Shown here piece by piece: positions 59,216 through 64,000 of a stretch of 64,000 bases of DNA. The position numbers and the translations under genes were made by a program. Source of the stretch: Bathynomus jamesi (lineage: Eukaryota > Arthropoda > Malacostraca > Isopoda > Cirolanidae); the NCBI GenBank assembly GCA_023014485.1, contig JAJOZX010000877.1, positions 1 through 64,000 of the forward strand, read 5' to 3'. The first letter of the stretch is position 1; each line of letters begins with the position of its first letter. The notes beneath the pieces were generated by a model, which saw only the letters and a program-made list of their open reading frames with translations, had not been told where the DNA came from and searched no databases.

Positions 59216-59617
59216 GTGACCTCGAATCAATTCGTATCACTCAGAAGTAATTATAGTGGGCCTACTCCATTAGCCACCTTTAAACCGGTGATACCATAGG
59301 ACATCATAAATTGTTGACCCAGCCTGTCATTAACAATCATTCCTTACATCAATTAATCATTAGCACTAAATTAATCCGCATCACCTCACTCGGCTAATAC
59401 TAGGCCCAGTATATATGCTACTAAGCTCGCACGGATTCTACACGGCAGCCAGTAAAATAAAAAAGTACATACATGGAAATAACTTTATATACAAATAACT
59501 TTATATACAGTGTCTCTATGTCAGTGTGCACAGAGAAAAGCCCGGCTGAAGGATCGGGGGACCAACATTTCAGTTCAAAAAGATGTAATGAAAGCATGTA
59601 CCGTTCCAGATATCCCA

Positions 59618-59620
<3 letters not shown>
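59216..59620. other. Noncoding stretch
   Basis: Leader-like GGTGAC/GGTGAT motifs up to about 59300, then AT-rich sequence to the (TA)n at 59623-59650. No gene. Confidence 0.35.
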
Positions 59621-59661
<41 letters not shown>

Positions 59662-59664
59662 CTG

Positions 59665-59890
59665 TAAACAACACCCAGTATAATTAATGTAAAGAACGGC
59701 GCTTGTGTAGAAGAACGTTCCGCACAAGATGAGGAGGGAGAACGAGCAAATGAAAAATGAGGTATCTCCCAGGAATCGAACCCGGGATCATCCAATTGCC
59801 GATCGGATATGCTAACCACTGCACCAAGGACCCCGATTAGTCAGTACTCGTAATTCTCCTACATACGAGCGGAATCAAATGCCCTGACGG
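59665..59890 (-). mobile_element. tRNA-derived SINE (minus)
   Basis: tRNA-like head 59762-59834 on the minus strand: A-box-like TGGTGCAGTGGTTAGC and B box GGGTTCGATTCC. The tail carries CTACACAAGCGCCGTTCTTT, shared with the other copies. Confidence 0.8.
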
Positions 59891-59924
59891 GGCACCTTCG
59901 CATGCCGTACATATACACATTTTA

Positions 59925-60197
59925 ACTGCAAACAACACCCAGTATAATTAATGTAAAGAACAGCGCTTGTGTAGAAGAGCGTTCTGCACAAGATGAGGAG
60001 GGAGAACGAGCAATTGATTCCGCTCGTATGCAGGAGAATTACGAGTACTGACTAATCGGGGTCCTTGGTGCAGTGGTTAGCATATCCGACCGGCAATTGG
60101 ATGATCCCGGGTTCGATTCCTGGGAAGTACCTCATTTTTCATTTGCTCGTTCTCTCTCCTCATCTTGTGCGGAACGCTCTTCTACACAAGCGTCGTT

Positions 60198-60200
<3 letters not shown>
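59925..60200 (+). mobile_element. tRNA-derived SINE (plus) with an inverted partial copy
   Basis: 59925-60014 is a truncated minus-strand SINE tail joined to a complete plus-strand copy. The tRNA-like head of that copy is 60059-60131 (GTTCGATTCC at 60111-60120). The join forms an inverted repeat. Followed by (TA)n. Confidence 0.75.
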
Positions 60201-60249
<49 letters not shown>

Positions 60250-60294
60250 TATGTATACAGTGCTCTAAGTGGCTCTCCAGTGTGTGTATATATA

Positions 60295-60329
<35 letters not shown>

Positions 60330-60381
60330 CGTGCGTGCGTGTGTGTGTGTGTGTGTATACAGTGCTCTAAATGGCTCTCCA

Positions 60382-60435
<54 letters not shown>

Positions 60436-60446
60436 CTTGGTTAATA

Positions 60447-60493
<47 letters not shown>

Positions 60494-61276
60494 CGGGTGG
60501 GCCAATAAAACTATTATCCAACTTTTGAAAAAAATATTGTGGCTCACCCTTTATATTGATCTTACTGCTGAGGCCGTATGTTGTACCCATACTTTTACTC
60601 TTTCAAACGCTGGCTTTGAATCTAGATTCAACGCCCAAGGAGTAGAGGTGCAGTGCTTACAAGAAGTCTCTCGCTTCTGTCTCGTCCCAAGCTAGTCTGT
60701 TAGGTATAAAATGGGCGGTCCTTATGGCAGCGGAGGTGTGTTCGGATTGGTGCACATAACTGCTCTAACACAGTGAATGACGTCCATTATTACGTCACTT
60801 CTGCTACATTTTAGTGTTTAAAATACAAATGATTAAGAAGCAGAATGGAGCAAGTTTCGGGATGTTGAGATGGTTATGGAGCAATCCTAGTCATCATAAT
60901 ATTAGCTGGGCATTACAGTATACCGTCTCAATATACACTGTAGAGTGTAGACTATAGAGAACGACTAATTCGGCAAATATCCCAAATCATGGCATGATAC
61001 CTAAGTTATTTTGACCTAGGTCTAAATTATTTGCTCAAATGCAATTATTGATATTAAGTAATTGTTGGGAATTGTTGTCAATATTGTTGTTTGTGATATA
61101 TATCCTACGTGAAGAATCTAATGACCAAATTCCTCAGTGAACCTCTCACGCGCTCGCATTTCGAGGAAGTCACGGTCGTCTTACTAATAGATAGTTTATC
61201 CATTGTTTTAAGTGGTAACCTATTCTTACGAACTATGTTAAACCTATTCCATCTTATGAAAGTCATTAGTCTAAAG
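60201..61276. other. Microsatellites and noncoding sequence
   Basis: (TA)n/(TG)n to 60491 with a duplicated unit ACAGTGCTCTAA-TGGCTCTCCAG at 60258 and 60359. After that, unique noncoding sequence with no gene content. Confidence 0.5.
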
Positions 61277-62836
<1,560 letters not shown>

Positions 62837-62844
62837 GTCTAAAG

Positions 62845-63230
62845 CAAGACTGGTGGGCCGTGAATCAGAGAAATTTGCATTTGATTTGTTCATCGTACAG
62901 TAATTATTACGTAATATAGTATACTGTATACAGTAGTATATAAGAGTTTATTGGTAGCATATCATTTGACAATTCTCATAAACATGTGATGACCTCGATG
63001 TTGCCAGTTTTTATTTTTTTCCTGAAACTATTACCTTCTCATAGTTTGCTTCAACGATGCATATATTATCATCTCCACGAGCGTAGACATTGCAAGAAAA
63101 GATTCTAACTAAGGATAAGTAAAGTTCTTTCATGGTCACAATATATACTTTTATAGATGTGAAACATAAAAATATAATAAAATTCTATATTAAAATAAAT
63201 ACGGTATATATTCGATACACATTTACGTCA
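62845..63230. other. Noncoding stretch
   Basis: AT-rich, between the hAT duplication and the Tc1-like transposase. The left end of the Tc1 element is probably here, but I could not fix it. Confidence 0.35.
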
Positions 63231-63235
63231 TGGCT

Positions 63236-64000
63236 TTAACATGAGTATTTCGTATAGCTTCCTCCAGCATCAATAATTTCTTGCAATCGTTGCGGCATAG
63301 AAGAGGCCAGATTGTAGGGAATGTTTGGTGTTCGGCGTAAGCTCTCCCAACTATTGCTCGTGTGAGCTAAAAGTGCTTCAAATGTTCTTTCATTGCGTTG
63401 CTCCCATTCGTTAATCATTATTGCCCAAAGGTTTTCAATCGGATTCAAATCAGGAGAACGTGGTGGCCGAATTAGATTAATAATCTCTGGGTGATCTTCG
63501 TACCACGCTCTCACAACGTTACTCCTATGAATGGGACTGTTATCTTCCATTAAGTAAAATGGTTCCGGTGCTGGAACCAGATACGCACGAACACTGGGTA
63601 GCAGCACCTCTTCCAGTATCTGGCAATATTGCTGTCCAGTAAAGGGTCCATCTACTTGAGTCAATTCTCCGACACCATAGCCAGACATCCAGCCCCACAC
63701 TCCGAGATTGATGTGAACACTACGTTTGCTCGGGAAAACATTTCCTTCTTCTTAGCGTTTTCCGCGCTGCCTCCAACAATGCAGGGAACCATGACTTTTT
63801 GTTGAAAATGTTTTTTCGTCACAGTACACAACTTTTCTCCAGAATTCTTCCTCCTGCGGCAAGTATTGCAAGGCAAATCCCATCCGCGCCTCTTTATGCT
63901 CAATCGTCAATGCAGGTTTTATAGCTGGACAGCGAGAAAAATACCCTGCCTCGTGAAGTCTGTTGTTCACTGTATTTGCGCTACAACGAAGGTTCGGGTG
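63236..64000 (-). pseudogene. Tc1-like transposase, running off the window
   Basis: Minus strand. The upstream part (63752-64000) contains VNNRLHEAGYFSRCPAIKPA and FWRKVVYCDEKTF (first Asp). A shift near 63740 leads to the main frame, MWGWMSGYGVGELTQVDG. FYLMEDNSPIHRSNVV gives the second Asp and RSPDLNPIENLWAIM the Glu, separated as in DD34E enzymes. The N-terminal DNA-binding region lies outside the window. One or two shifts make it non-functional, or they may be sequencing errors. Confidence 0.85.

Overview
This window is eukaryotic, AT-rich and made almost entirely of decayed transposable elements. There are no operons, no bacterial features and no intact host gene I would defend. The repeats are long (TA)n, (CA)n and (GA)n tracts, a Penelope-like element, CR1-type and crustacean-style jockey-like LINEs, hAT and mariner relatives, tRNA-derived SINEs and TTAGG/CCTAA-type motifs. 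Together they point to an arthropod. The jockey-like LINE (two copies) resembles proteins I associate with decapod crustacean genomes, so a crab, shrimp or relative is my best guess. It is a guess, not an identification.

Layout. 1-8752: a large coding relic, open at the left edge, with an N-terminal region of unknown function, an XPG/FEN1-like nuclease core and a C-terminal tesmin/TSO1-type CXC cysteine motif. It is broken by two frameshifts and by a 5.15-kb LTR retrotransposon (2577-7730, minus strand) inserted with an exact 4-bp target duplication. 8753-11393: noncoding, with a GC-rich hairpin repeat. 11394-15242: a Penelope-like element (reverse transcriptase plus GIY-YIG) bracketed by inverted arms. 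17799-18936: a mirror-image mariner relic carrying a small hAT-type MITE. 19095-22385 (plus) and 26641-31735 (minus): two copies of a jockey-like LINE, each holding nested DNA transposons. 22435-23006, 24605-24807 and 34005-38130: mariner derivatives, fold-back elements and a 2.6-kb DNA transposon of a family I cannot name. 38216-50926: a non-autonomous LTR family in tandem (interior-LTR-interior-LTR) with a CR1 LINE inserted in the first interior. 51471-52756 and about 58078-59215: LTR-like remnants. 53005-56431: a second CR1 LINE. 56500-57905: a palindrome and mariner pieces. 59665-60200: SINEs. 61277-62836: a hAT element. 63236-64000: a Tc1-like transposase running off the end.

The genes do not form a pathway. 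What can be read is insertion history, because many junctions keep precise target duplications: 4 bp for the LTR element, 8 bp for hAT-like elements and the 203-bp fold-back family, TA for mariners. The item most worth following is the nuclease-CXC protein family at 1-8752, whose motif order matches flap endonucleases but which I do not know to be functionally described.
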